Source: Halieaceae bacterium
GTDB taxonomy: Bacteria > Pseudomonadota > Gammaproteobacteria > Pseudomonadales > Halieaceae
Assembly: GCA_028277365.1 (NCBI GenBank)
Contig: JANQGK010000040.1
Span: 1 to 50,169, forward strand
Length of the DNA: 50,169 bases
Reading direction: 5' to 3'
Shown: one piece after another, positions 8,787-16,659 of the stretch
How the letters are laid out: every line of letters begins with the position of its first letter
Numbering within the stretch: position 1 is the stretch's first letter
Translations under genes and position numbers: made by a program
Notes under the pieces: generated by a model
What the model was told of the DNA's origin: nothing
What the model saw: the letters and a program-made list of their open reading frames with translations, nothing else
Database searches by the model: none

Positions 8787-10082
8787 GTGACGTCTGCTAT
8801 CGAGGTACCGCTGGATACGCCGGCCCCGCGTTTTGTCAGCGCGATCACGCGCAGCACCTATGCACTGATCCTGGCGGGTGGGAAGGGTAGCCGGCTTCAC
8901 GAGCTCACTGAATGGCGGGCAAAACCGGCGCTGTTTTTCGGCGGCAAGTTCCGCATCATCGACTTCCCCCTGTCCAACTGCATCAACTCCGGCGTGCGCC
9001 GCGTGGGCGTCGCCACCCAGTACAAGGCGCACTCGCTGATCAAGCACGTGAACCGCGGCTGGGGCCACTTTAAGGCAGAGTTGGGGGAGAGCGTAGAGAT
9101 CCTTCCGGCATCGCAGCGCTATTCATCAAACTGGTACCTGGGCACTGCGGACGCTGTCTTCCAGAACCTGGATATCGTGCGCCACCAGGCGCCCGAGTAC
9201 GTGCTGATTCTCTCCGGAGACCACATTTACCGGCAGGACTACGGCGACATGCTGGCCCAGCATGTGGAATCCGGCGCTGACATGACCATCTCCTGCATGC
9301 CCGTGCGCGTCGAGGAGGCCGCCGGTGCTTTCGGCGTCATCTCCGTGGACGAGAGCGGGCGGGCGCTCGCCTTCGAGGAAAAGCCGGAGCGGCCAGAGCC
9401 CCTGCCGGACAACCCCGATTACTGCATGGCCAGCATGGGTAACTATGTATTCAATCTGGATTTTCTTGAGCAACAGCTGCGCCTGGACGCGACGGACCCG
9501 GCCTCCAGCCACGATTTCGGCGGTGATGTGATTCCACGGCTGATCAGCGAAGGCCACCACGTCCACGCGTACCGCTATTCGAACCTGCATCACCAGACAA
9601 ATCCCTACTGGCGAGACGTTGGTACCCTCGACTCCTACTGGCGCGCGAGCATGGAACTGGTGGAGCCCACGCCGCCGCTGAATCTGTATGACCGGCGCTG
9701 GCCGATCTGGACCTACCAGGAGCAGCAGCCCCCCGCCAAATTCGTTTTTGACGACGAGGGCCGCCGCGGTATTGCCATCGATTCCATGGTTGCCGGCGGC
9801 GCAATCGTATCCGGTGCCACGGTGCGGCGATCAATCCTCTTCTCCGAAGTGCGCATCAACTCCTTCGCCGAGGTTGAACAATCGGTGATCCTGCCCGAGG
9901 TGGACATCGGCCGCCGCTGCCGGCTGCGCAAGGCCATCATCGGCTACGGCTGCGAGGTGCCTCCCGATATGGAAATCGGCTTCGATCCAGAACTGGACCG
10001 GTCCAGGGGCTTTCGCGTCACCGAGGGTGGCGTGACCCTGGTAACCCGCACCATGCTGGGTCAGTCTCCAGCGATGGAATAG
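8787..10082 (+). CDS. glgC: Glucose-1-phosphate adenylyltransferase GlgC
   Basis: Makes ADP-glucose from ATP and glucose-1-phosphate, the committed step of bacterial glycogen synthesis. The GTG at 8787 is chosen because GGAGGAG lies 9 bp upstream and the resulting 431 residues fit the family. Visible motifs: the pyrophosphorylase signature [15 protein letters not shown], the NTP site GTADAVFQN, the metal-binding [10 protein letters not shown], the sugar-phosphate motif FEEKP, and a C-terminal left-handed beta-helix ([12 protein letters not shown]...). No other glycogen gene (glgA, glgB, glgX) is adjacent, which is unusual. Confidence 0.95.
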   Translation: MTSAIEVPLDTPAPRFVSAITRSTYALILAGGKGSRLHELTEWRAKPALFFGGKFRIIDFPLSNCINSGVRRVGVATQYKAHSLIKHVNRGWGHFKAELGESVEILPASQRYSSNWYLGTADAVFQNLDIVRHQAPEYVLILSGDHIYRQDYGDMLAQHVESGADMTISCMPVRVEEAAGAFGVISVDESGRALAFEEKPERPEPLPDNPDYCMASMGNYVFNLDFLEQQLRLDATDPASSHDFGGDVIPRLISEGHHVHAYRYSNLHHQTNPYWRDVGTLDSYWRASMELVEPTPPLNLYDRRWPIWTYQEQQPPAKFVFDDEGRRGIAIDSMVAGGAIVSGATVRRSILFSEVRINSFAEVEQSVILPEVDIGRRCRLRKAIIGYGCEVPPDMEIGFDPELDRSRGFRVTEGGVTLVTRTMLGQSPAME

Positions 10083-10136
10083 GTTGTTCCGGTCTGTCGG
10101 CGGATACCCGCTATCCCCGTCAAGCTGCCCGCTTTT

Positions 10137-10175
10137 TGTCACGGTTACTTCACGGAAACTTCACCCTTCGTACAC
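10137..10175 (+). promoter_or_regulatory. Putative PhoB-binding Pho box array (four 11-bp-spaced units)
   Basis: TGTCAC (10137), CTTCAC (10148), CTTCAC (10159) and GTACAC (10170) recur with exact 11-bp spacing, the helical spacing of PhoB direct repeats (consensus half-site CTGTCAT). The array lies ~110-150 bp upstream of a phosphatase gene, the expected kind of Pho-regulon member. The call is by pattern and context, not by measured binding. Confidence 0.6.
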
Positions 10176-10287
10176 CTGTGCTTGCGTAAGTTTACAGGTG
10201 ACCCGCCGATCGCTTACTGAGGTACTCAGCACTGTCAGGGGATAGTGAGCTGTAGGGTCACGTCGCATAAGCTACGGAGAATTCTAA

Positions 10288-12255
10288 ATGATACCTTCCA
10301 GTAAACTGCTGGCAGCGACACTTACCTCGCTGCTGCTGATGGTCGGCTGTGCCGACGATGGCGACGATGGGCAAGATGGGGCCCCGGGACCTCAGGGCCC
10401 CCCGGGAGAGCAGGGGCCGCCCGGCGATAGCTCGGTAGGGCCGATGAGCCTGACCATCATGCACATCAATGACCATCACTCGCATATTCCCGCTGAAGAC
10501 TTTGACTATGACGTGTCCAGCCTCGCGCTGGAAGAAACCACGGAGTCCGGCGCCCCTATTACCGAGGTGGAGGTCACCTACGGCGGTTATCCCGCCATGG
10601 TCACCCTGTTCAACACCCTGGCAAGCCAGAACGACAATGTCGTGAAGCTGCACGCCGGTGATGCCATCACGGGCACGCTGTACTACAGCCTTTTCAAGGG
10701 TGTGGCAGACGCCACCATGATGAACCAGGTCTGCTTCGATACGCTCGTTGTAGGCAACCATGAGTTTGATGACGGTGATATTGGTCTGGCCGATTTCATC
10801 GATTCGCTCGATGCCTCGGCCTGTGAAACGCCTACCCTAGGCGCCAACGTGGTACCGGGTCCGGATTCTCCGTTGGTGGACGGCTATCTTCAGCCTTACA
10901 CGATCATCGAGCGCGATGGTCAGCAGATTGGCATTATCGGCATCGTGATCGCCCAGAAGACGTCGGTATCCTCCAATCCCGACCCCGGCACCGAATTCCT
11001 CGATGAGACGGCGACCGCGCAGCAGTACATCGACGAGCTGACGGCCATGGGTGTGAACAAGATCGTCGTGCTGTCTCATTACGGCTACGACAATGACCTG
11101 GCGATGGCCGCCAACCTGACCGGCGTGGATGTAATTGTCGGCGGCGATTCACACAGCCTGCTGGGTGACGAGACCTTCACCAACCTCGGCTTCAACACCG
11201 TGGGAGACTACCCCACAGTGACCACCGATGCCGCGGGCAACCAGGTGTGTGTGGTGCAGGCCTGGGAATACACACACCTGATGGGCAAGCTTGATGTCGA
11301 CTTCGATGCGGACGGAGTGGTTACCGCCTGCTCCGGCCAGCCCTACATGCCGATCACCAACCAGTACGTCTACGAGTTCAGTGACAGCGAGGACAGAGTG
11401 CTGGGTTCCGTAGACGCGTTCACGGTAACCCAGGCGCTGACCGCAGACGACGAAATTGTGCTGACCGCGCCGGACCTCACGACCGAGCAGCTGCTGGAAG
11501 GCTTCAACGAGCAGGTGGCGGTGCTGGAGCAGACGGTAATTGGCGCCTCCGCGGAAATACTTTGCCTGGAACGCTACCCCGGCCAGGGCCGCTCCACGCT
11601 GTGTGACGTCTCGGAAACCTACGAGCGGGGCAGCGATATCTCGAATATCGTCGCCAAGGCCTTCCTGACGGTGACGCCTACCGCGGATATCGCGCTGCAG
11701 AACGGCGGCGGCGTGCGGGTCGATGTCGACGCGGGGGATTACACCATCGCCGACGCTTTCACCCTGCTACCTTTCTCCAACACGCTGTGGACCTTGGAGT
11801 TGACGGGCCGGCAGATCGTGGACTCATTGGAGGAGGGGCTGTCGAACACCCTGGATGCCGGGGGCTCTTCCGGTTCGTACCCCTACGCCTCGGGCCTCCG
11901 CTACGATGTAGACGCCAGTGCCAGCTTCGGCAGCCGCATCAGCAACGTGGAGATCAACCCGCGCGTTGCCGGCACCTGGCAGCCGATTGATCTCAACCAG
12001 ATCTACACCGTGGTGGTAAACAATTTCCAGGCCTCCGGTGGTGACGGTTACAACACGTTAGGGGAACAGGCTGCAGCGGGTAACTTCGTGGATACTTTCA
12101 CCGAGTACGCCCAGGCCTTCATCCAGTATGTGGAGGGTCTCACGGCGAATGGCCAACAGCTGCAGAAGCTGCCGCTGGACGAGTACTCGACCAAGTCCTA
12201 CATCGGCACCGATGGCTGTGATCACAGTACCACCCCGGACTGCACCGGCTTCTGA
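10288..12255 (+). CDS. Lipoprotein 5'-nucleotidase / UshA-type bifunctional metallophosphatase with collagen-like N-terminus
   Basis: 655 residues; ATG with GGAGA at 10276-10280. Lipobox LMVGC gives acylated C21. Residues 28-48 are seven Gly-X-Y triplets (GAPGPQGPPGEQGPPG), a short collagen-like stalk. The metallophosphoesterase domain follows (LTIMHINDHHSH, LHAGDAITGTLYY, VVGNHEFDDGD, VGGDSHSLL). The 5'-nucleotidase C-terminal domain has ALQNGGGVRVDVDAGDYT and FQASGGDGYNT, which bind the nucleoside. It probably removes phosphate from nucleotides in the periplasm or at the cell surface. The Pho-box-like repeats upstream point to induction by phosphate limitation. A strong terminator follows. 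Confidence 0.92.
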   Translation: MIPSSKLLAATLTSLLLMVGCADDGDDGQDGAPGPQGPPGEQGPPGDSSVGPMSLTIMHINDHHSHIPAEDFDYDVSSLALEETTESGAPITEVEVTYGGYPAMVTLFNTLASQNDNVVKLHAGDAITGTLYYSLFKGVADATMMNQVCFDTLVVGNHEFDDGDIGLADFIDSLDASACETPTLGANVVPGPDSPLVDGYLQPYTIIERDGQQIGIIGIVIAQKTSVSSNPDPGTEFLDETATAQQYIDELTAMGVNKIVVLSHYGYDNDLAMAANLTGVDVIVGGDSHSLLGDETFTNLGFNTVGDYPTVTTDAAGNQVCVVQAWEYTHLMGKLDVDFDADGVVTACSGQPYMPITNQYVYEFSDSEDRVLGSVDAFTVTQALTADDEIVLTAPDLTTEQLLEGFNEQVAVLEQTVIGASAEILCLERYPGQGRSTLCDVSETYERGSDISNIVAKAFLTVTPTADIALQNGGGVRVDVDAGDYTIADAFTLLPFSNTLWTLELTGRQIVDSLEEGLSNTLDAGGSSGSYPYASGLRYDVDASASFGSRISNVEINPRVAGTWQPIDLNQIYTVVVNNFQASGGDGYNTLGEQAAAGNFVDTFTEYAQAFIQYVEGLTANGQQLQKLPLDEYSTKSYIGTDGCDHSTTPDCTGF

Positions 12256-12278
12256 CCGCTGACAGTATCCCTACCCAG

Positions 12279-12305
12279 AGGGCGGCCGGCGGGCCGCCCT
12301 TTTTT
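12279..12305 (+). terminator. Rho-independent terminator after the 5'-nucleotidase
   Basis: AGGGCGGCC (12279-12287) pairs perfectly with GGCCGCCCT (12292-12300) around a 4-nt loop and runs into a T6 tract, 24 bp after the stop codon. It separates this gene from the convergent amidase gene. Confidence 0.9.
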
Positions 12306-12334
12306 GTTCCGGGAAGAAATCCGGGCGGCAATGC

Positions 12335-13123
12335 TTAACCGATAGAAAAGCGGTCGGCATCCGGAAGTAGGGGGAACTTCCTGCGATAAGTCTCGAGAGG
12401 CTCGCGCTCCAGGGTGGCGGTGAACACGCCGGCACGGTCTTCGCAGTCGAGCAGACGTTTGCCGTCCGCCGCAAAGGCCAGGCTGTCGCCGACATAGTCC
12501 AGGCCGTTGCCGTCACTGCCCACCCGATTGAGGCCCACACAGCAGGCCTGATTCTCGATGGCCCGCGCCAGCAGCAGGGCGCGCCAGTGATGGGCGCGCT
12601 TCGAAGGCCAGTTGGCCACCACCGCCAGCAGGTCGTAGTGGCCTGGGTCACCGGCCGGGCGGTTGCGCATCCACACCGGGAAGCGCAGGTCGTAACAGAC
12701 CATTGGGCAGATGCGCCAGCCCCGCCATTCCACCACCAGGCGTTCATTGCCTGCGCTGTAGTGCTCATTCTCCGTGGACATGGTAAACAGGTGGTGCTTG
12801 TCGTAGTGCTGACAGTTGCCGTCCGGGGTGACGAACAGCAGGCGGTTGTAGATCGCACCGCCGCGCTCTATGGGCAGGGAGCCAACCATGGCCGCGTCGT
12901 GTTCGGCGGCCAGCGCCTGCAGCCAGCCTGTGGTCTCGCCGTCCACCGGTTCCGCCAGCGCCTCGGCGTTCATGGAGAAGCCGGTGCTGAACATCTCCGG
13001 CAGCAGCACCAGGTCTATCTCCCGGGGCAGGTCTTCCAGCGCGCGCTCGAAGTGCTCGCGATTGGCCACCGGGTCTTCCCAGGTCAGCTCACTCTGTACC
13101 AGGGCGAGGTGCAGGTCACTCAT
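12335..13123 (-). CDS. yafV: Carbon-nitrogen hydrolase, omega-amidase (YafV/Nit2 type)
   Basis: Nitrilase-superfamily amidase of 262 residues. The catalytic triad is visible: E43 in LLPEMFSTGF, K109 in YDKHHLFT and C143 in MVCYDLRFPVW. YafV/Nit2 enzymes deaminate alpha-ketoglutaramate and 2-oxosuccinamate, the products of glutamine/methionine-type transaminases. The neighbouring minus-strand aminotransferase, 28 bp upstream, is exactly such a partner. The pair completes the glutamine transaminase/omega-amidase route that returns methionine and other keto acids to amino acids. Confidence 0.9.
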   Translation of the reverse strand: MSDLHLALVQSELTWEDPVANREHFERALEDLPREIDLVLLPEMFSTGFSMNAEALAEPVDGETTGWLQALAAEHDAAMVGSLPIERGGAIYNRLLFVTPDGNCQHYDKHHLFTMSTENEHYSAGNERLVVEWRGWRICPMVCYDLRFPVWMRNRPAGDPGHYDLLAVVANWPSKRAHHWRALLLARAIENQACCVGLNRVGSDGNGLDYVGDSLAFAADGKRLLDCEDRAGVFTATLEREPLETYRRKFPLLPDADRFSIG

Positions 13124-13151
13124 TTGCTGTCACTCCGGAATACGGTAGTCA

Positions 13152-14312
13152 TCAGATGCCACTGAGAATTTCGCCAGCTTGTTCCAGCACCGCGTCGGTC
13201 TTGGCAAAGCAAAAGCGCAGGTAGTGGCCGTCCAGCGGTTGCTCGCAAAACACCGAAACCGGGATCGAGGCAATGCCGTGTTCCCGGGTCAGGCGCTCAG
13301 CCAGGTCGCGATCGTGTTCCCGGCTGATGGCGCTGTAGTCCAGCAGCTGGAAGTAGGTGCCGGCGCTGGGGGTAAAGCTGAAGCGTGAATCCGCTACCGC
13401 GGCGCAAAAGCGGTCGCGTTTGGCCTGGTAGAAAGCGCCAAGGGTCGCTGCAAAGTCTGCATCCTGGGCCATGAAGTCTGCCAGCGCCAGCTGCACCGGC
13501 GTGACCGCCACGAAGGCCACGAACTGGTGCACCTTGCGCAACTCGGCGGTCAGCGCCGGCGGCGCCACGCAGTAGCCCGTCTTCCAGCCGGTGATATGAA
13601 AGGTCTTGCCAAAAGAAAAGGCGGCAAAGCTGCGTGCCCGCAGACCCGGGTACTGCAGGACCGAGCAGTGGCGCTCGCCGTCGAATACCAGGTGCTCATA
13701 CACCTCGTCGCTCACCACCAGCAGGTCGTGGGTGTCCGCCAGGGCTTCCAGACGCTTCAGGTCGGCATCGCGCAGAATCGCCCCGCTGGGATTGTGGGGC
13801 GAGTTGATAATGATCAGCCGGGTGCGGTCGTTGATCGTGTCCTCAACCTGGTCCCAGTCAATGCCGAAGCCGGGCGGGGTGAGCGGGATATGCCGCGTGA
13901 TGCCGCCGCTCAGGCTGATGGCGGGCTCGTAGCTGTCGTAGGCCGGGTCAAACACAATCGCCTCGTCCCCCGGCTGGATGCAGGCGGTAATGGCGCAGTA
14001 GATCGCTTCAGTGGCGCCGGGCACCACCGTAATTTCCGACTCCGGGCAGGCTTCCACATCGTAATAGCGCGATAGCTTGGCCGCGATCTGCTCCCGCAGG
14101 GGCAGGGCACCTGCCATAGGTGCGTACTGATTGTGGCCCGCCATGGCGTGGCGGCCCAAGGCCTCCCGCAGCGCCTCCGGCCCGTCGTAGTCGGGAAAAC
14201 CCTGAGACAGGTTGAGCGCGCCGCACTCGTTGGCCAGCGCCGACATCACCGTGAAGATGGTCGTCCCGACATCTGGCAGCTTGCTGTTCATGGGTGCTTC
14301 AGCTTGATTCAT
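13152..14312 (-). CDS. ybdL: PLP-dependent aminotransferase, methionine/glutamine transaminase type (YbdL-like)
   Basis: Class I/II aminotransferase of about 386 residues. Motifs: LNLSQGFPDYDGP near the N-terminus, the conserved INSPHNPSGA, SDEVYEHLVFDG, and SFGKTFHITGWKTGY with the lysine that binds pyridoxal phosphate. The QGFPD opening and the pairing with an omega-amidase fit the YbdL/kynurenine aminotransferase subgroup, which uses glutamine or methionine as amino donor. Start choice: ATG 14312 (MNQAEAP) or 14291 (MNSKLPD); an upstream in-frame ATG at 14333 adds a non-conserved stretch. It lies at the left edge of the accessory island. Confidence 0.9.
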   Translation of the reverse strand: MNQAEAPMNSKLPDVGTTIFTVMSALANECGALNLSQGFPDYDGPEALREALGRHAMAGHNQYAPMAGALPLREQIAAKLSRYYDVEACPESEITVVPGATEAIYCAITACIQPGDEAIVFDPAYDSYEPAISLSGGITRHIPLTPPGFGIDWDQVEDTINDRTRLIIINSPHNPSGAILRDADLKRLEALADTHDLLVVSDEVYEHLVFDGERHCSVLQYPGLRARSFAAFSFGKTFHITGWKTGYCVAPPALTAELRKVHQFVAFVAVTPVQLALADFMAQDADFAATLGAFYQAKRDRFCAAVADSRFSFTPSAGTYFQLLDYSAISREHDRDLAERLTREHGIASIPVSVFCEQPLDGHYLRFCFAKTDAVLEQAGEILSGI

Positions 14313-14675
14313 GCTTCGGAGTATACGGGCCATGTAAATCCGGTATCTACCCGCTGACCTTACATACCACTTTTAGTCCGATGTCTGCTTCCGCCAGATT
14401 GCGGCTTAAAGGAACGAAAGCATGAGGGCCAGTTATACTCCGAACGCGGACGTTTGGTGAAGGTCTGCATGATGTCCGCTTTCACCTCTGAGCGGATAGA
14501 GGCAACGTGGGCTAGCGGATACGAAATTGGCGCGGTATGTTCCGTTATGCGCGATACGCTGTCTGTAAGGAATCGTTAGCCCCGACGGATGTTGAAACCG
14601 TAAATCTAACTAATGCGCCCTAGCAAGAAAGTTGTGCGGGTACATTAATACACTGTTAGGCAACTGGGGATTGAT
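14313..14675. other. Gene-free left part of the accessory island
   Basis: About 340 bp with no credible gene. The first attC-like site is at 14604-14661. GTTAGCC (14575) and GTTATGC (about 14541) resemble single core sites but have no partner that I could find. A noncoding or decayed cassette may sit here. Confidence 0.35.
14604..14661 (+). repeat. attC-like site 0
   Basis: Left core ATCTAAC (14604-14610) and right core GTTAGGC (14655-14661) fit RYYYAAC and GTTRRRY exactly, at 58 bp total length, the classic 59-base-element size. Inside, TAATGCGCCC (14611-14620) pairs with GGGTACATTA (14638-14647) at 8 of 10 positions. The site immediately precedes cassette gene 1. Confidence 0.5.
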
Positions 14676-15149
14676 ATGCCCGAGATAAAGGAGAGATTTA
14701 ATCCAAGTGAGATAGAGGAACTCGACGAAATAATTCGCAGTTCCTATAATGACTTTGTCCGCCAAGAGCGGCGAAATCTCCTACTATGCTCTTCAGTTAC
14801 GGTCATTGCTGCGTTTTCAGGCCTTAAATCGGAAAACTTCTCACTACTTGGATTTACTTTTACGAATTTGACGGAATCGGCTTTCTACTTGGTTCTTGCT
14901 GTATTGACTGCCTATTTTCTCGTCGCCTTCCTCATCTATTCGGAGCCACACTATCGAGATGCGAAGCGCGCTCGCAGGCGAATTGTTTCCGAATCTGGAT
15001 CGATAGAATACTTCAGACCTTGGTATTCCATAGTACCTTCAAATATCGGCACTGACTCAAGATATTTCGTATGGTTATTCGTCCATTTTATTCTTCCGAT
15101 ATTGGCGGGAATAATCGCACTTACTACAGCGGTAACCAAAACTGTCTGA
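14676..15149 (+). CDS. Small membrane protein of an integron-type cassette
   Basis: 157 residues; ATG 15 bp after the right core of attC-like site 0. The first ~33 residues are charged and helical (FNPSEIEELDEIIRSSYNDF). Three hydrophobic stretches follow: residues ~34-50 (NLLLCSSVTVIAAFSGL), ~68-88 (SAFYLVLAVLTAYFLVAFLIY) and ~131-153 (FVWLFVHFILPILAGIIALT). Between the last two is a basic loop (RDAKRARRRIVSESGS). No family recognised. The stop codon sits inside the left core of the next attC-like site, as expected of a cassette gene. A/T-rich codon use differs from the core genes around it, suggesting transfer. Confidence 0.75.
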   Translation: MPEIKERFNPSEIEELDEIIRSSYNDFVRQERRNLLLCSSVTVIAAFSGLKSENFSLLGFTFTNLTESAFYLVLAVLTAYFLVAFLIYSEPHYRDAKRARRRIVSESGSIEYFRPWYSIVPSNIGTDSRYFVWLFVHFILPILAGIIALTTAVTKTV

Positions 15150-15210
15150 CTAGTTCAGGCAGCGGGACGTCGCTTCGCTGCGCCCTTGCTGCGAGCGCTA
15201 TGCATAAGAC
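15144..15210 (+). repeat. attC-like site 1
   Basis: Left core GTCTGAC (15144-15150, one mismatch to RYYYAAC) contains the TGA stop of cassette gene 1. GCAGC/GCTGC and GGG/CCC arms fold around a CGCTTCGCT centre. The right end is degenerate: ATAAGAC (15204-15210) pairs 5 of 7 with the left core, and GCTATGC (15197-15203) is an alternative. The layout closely resembles the attC of aadA-type cassettes. The next gene starts directly after it. Confidence 0.5.
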
Positions 15211-16422
15211 ATGAAAAATTGTCCACACGAGAATGTTACTTGTTTAAATCAATACGATTTGATTCGTAAGTATCATTGTAAGAATTGCAATGAAGTTATG
15301 ATGTGCTCTTGCGATAAGGAGCACGGCGAACGGTTCCTACCCCATCAGCTCAAAATGGGTTCCTGGGAAGGTTCCAGAGAGCGAGTTCCTGTCACACTTG
15401 GGTTTCAAGAAAACATATGTCCAGTTTGTAGAGGGTTGAAGGCAGTAGCTGCACCCAAAGCCCCGATGCATGGGGCTACTACGAAAATCGCAAGGTATTA
15501 TTGGCGTGAGATATTCTTTGAAACGACTAGAAGATTTTATGACGCCCACCCCAATCTAGACCCTCTGGATCACAATTCTTCTGAATTTTGTTTCCCGGAA
15601 GAAAGGCGTGAAATTGAAAAGCAGGTTATTTCTGAAATAAAGAAGCAGCATGAAGATAGTCCAAAGTATGAGTACAGTGAAAGAACACAACAAGAGGTAA
15701 TCGAAACGACAAACACGGAGGTTATCCTTGTTAACGCCGAGCATATTAATACAGGAAAAAGGAAGGTTGGTATCCGTAGTGGAGAGGATATTCTGACTGT
15801 AGAAGAATTTGCTGCTGCCTATTTCAATGAGCAAGGGTTCAGCGTCTTAGAAGTAGAAAGCGTACCATTTCATGTTTTGTTCGGTGTTTTCATGTACTTA
15901 GTTATTGAAGATCCTGACGACAGTAAAGGGAAGATTGTCCAGTTTGGTAGTAGGAACGACTTCGATACGAATACATGCCAGGAAGGTATGGTAACGACAA
16001 TATTACCTGATGACTTTGGGGGTAGCCTGTACTATGAAAGACGGAAAGAATTCATAGATCGGCATATATCTGAGCTTCATGATTTGGATTGGCTGTTCGA
16101 TTTTTGGTTGGGGTATAGCTATAACTTAAGGCAATATCTTTGGGCTCACAGAGAGAAGGATGTTTGTAGAGCTAAACAGGTAATTGCTGTCCTAGGCCTA
16201 GAAAACATTAGGAAAGTTCTCAATTATATGGTGCGCAACTACTGGAAAAATTACTGTGGCTGGCCGGACTTGCTAGTTTACGACGACGAAAGCTTCTTCT
16301 TTGTAGAGGTTAAGTCTAGCAACGATAAGCTAAGTGAAGATCAGAAAAACTGGTTAATGGGCAATATGCAATACATGGGTTTCAGGTCAAAAATATTCAA
16401 AGTCGGAAAGTTAAATGCATAA
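15211..16422 (+). CDS. Cassette-encoded zinc-finger protein with C-terminal VRR-NUC nuclease domain
   Basis: 403 residues. The N-terminus carries several cysteine pairs: C4/C11, C23-x2-C26, C32-x-C34, and C70-x2-C73 in NICPVCRG, suggesting one or two zinc-binding modules. The C-terminus shows the VRR-NUC (PD-(D/E)xK) signature: GWPDLLVYDD with D353, then FFFVEVKSSNDKLSEDQ with E366, K368 and Q378. The middle (VEEFAAAYFNEQGFSVLEVE, then FHVLFGVF) resembles the helical region before the nuclease in FAN1-like proteins. I infer a structure-specific or DNA-degrading nuclease; an anti-phage role is possible but unproven. A/T-rich codons and flanking attC-like sites mark it as acquired. The stop lies in the left core of the next site. 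Confidence 0.75.
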   Translation: MKNCPHENVTCLNQYDLIRKYHCKNCNEVMMCSCDKEHGERFLPHQLKMGSWEGSRERVPVTLGFQENICPVCRGLKAVAAPKAPMHGATTKIARYYWREIFFETTRRFYDAHPNLDPLDHNSSEFCFPEERREIEKQVISEIKKQHEDSPKYEYSERTQQEVIETTNTEVILVNAEHINTGKRKVGIRSGEDILTVEEFAAAYFNEQGFSVLEVESVPFHVLFGVFMYLVIEDPDDSKGKIVQFGSRNDFDTNTCQEGMVTTILPDDFGGSLYYERRKEFIDRHISELHDLDWLFDFWLGYSYNLRQYLWAHREKDVCRAKQVIAVLGLENIRKVLNYMVRNYWKNYCGWPDLLVYDDESFFFVEVKSSNDKLSEDQKNWLMGNMQYMGFRSKIFKVGKLNA

Positions 16423-16494
16423 CAGAGTTAGCCAGAGGAACCCAAAAGCCTTCGCTTCGCTCTGGTTTTTCGACCGCTGCTGGCGGCGTTATTG
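16417..16494 (+). repeat. attC-like site 2
   Basis: Left core GCATAAC (16417-16423, one mismatch to RYYYAAC) overlaps the TAA stop of the nuclease gene. Right core GTTATTG (16488-16494) pairs with it at 5 of 7. CCAGAG (16432-16437) pairs with CTCTGG (16460-16465), and GCCAG with CTGGC (16479-16483). The centre CTTCGCTTCGC resembles that of site 1. Confidence 0.45.
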
Positions 16495-16618
16495 GACGCC
16501 CTTCAGTATGTCCGCTCCTAGGTCCGAGCAGAAGTAAAGCGGACCACCCGCGACAGGGCTGGGCGGTCAGAACGCGATCACCTAGACTTCAGTGTTCTCA
16601 GCCAACTCAAGCACTTAA

Positions 16619-16628
16619 GGGGTCAGAT
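16619..16628. repeat. Interspersed palindrome, copy 2, left half (split by the IS)
   Basis: GGGGTCAGAT here and GATCCCTTTT from 17876 rejoin, after removal of the IS and one GAT, into GGGGTCAGATCCC. This differs from copy 1 (GGGGTCAGACCCC) by one base. The IS therefore sits at the centre of the palindrome. Confidence 0.6.
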
Positions 16629-16659
16629 TGGACTTCCCCAAATAGATCGGACACGGTAA

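Larger units (their letters stand above)
14604..16494 (+). mobile_element. CALIN-like integron cassette array (two cassettes, three attC-like sites, no integrase)
   Basis: Two plus-strand genes of lower GC than the surroundings are each closed by an imperfect inverted repeat. The stop codon lies in the left core (R'' type, RYYYAAC) and a GTTRRRY-like right core ends the repeat, as in gene cassettes. A third site precedes the first gene. Both downstream sites share CGCTTCGCT in the folded part. No integron integrase or attI site is in the window, so this is either a cluster of attC sites lacking an integrase or the tail of an array. The cores are degenerate and the call needs a structure-based attC search. 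Confidence 0.5.

Noticed and set aside
14541..14581. Further attC core sites (GTTATGC, GTTAGCC)
   Set aside because: No matching left core or inverted stem could be found at a suitable distance, so they are not called as sites.
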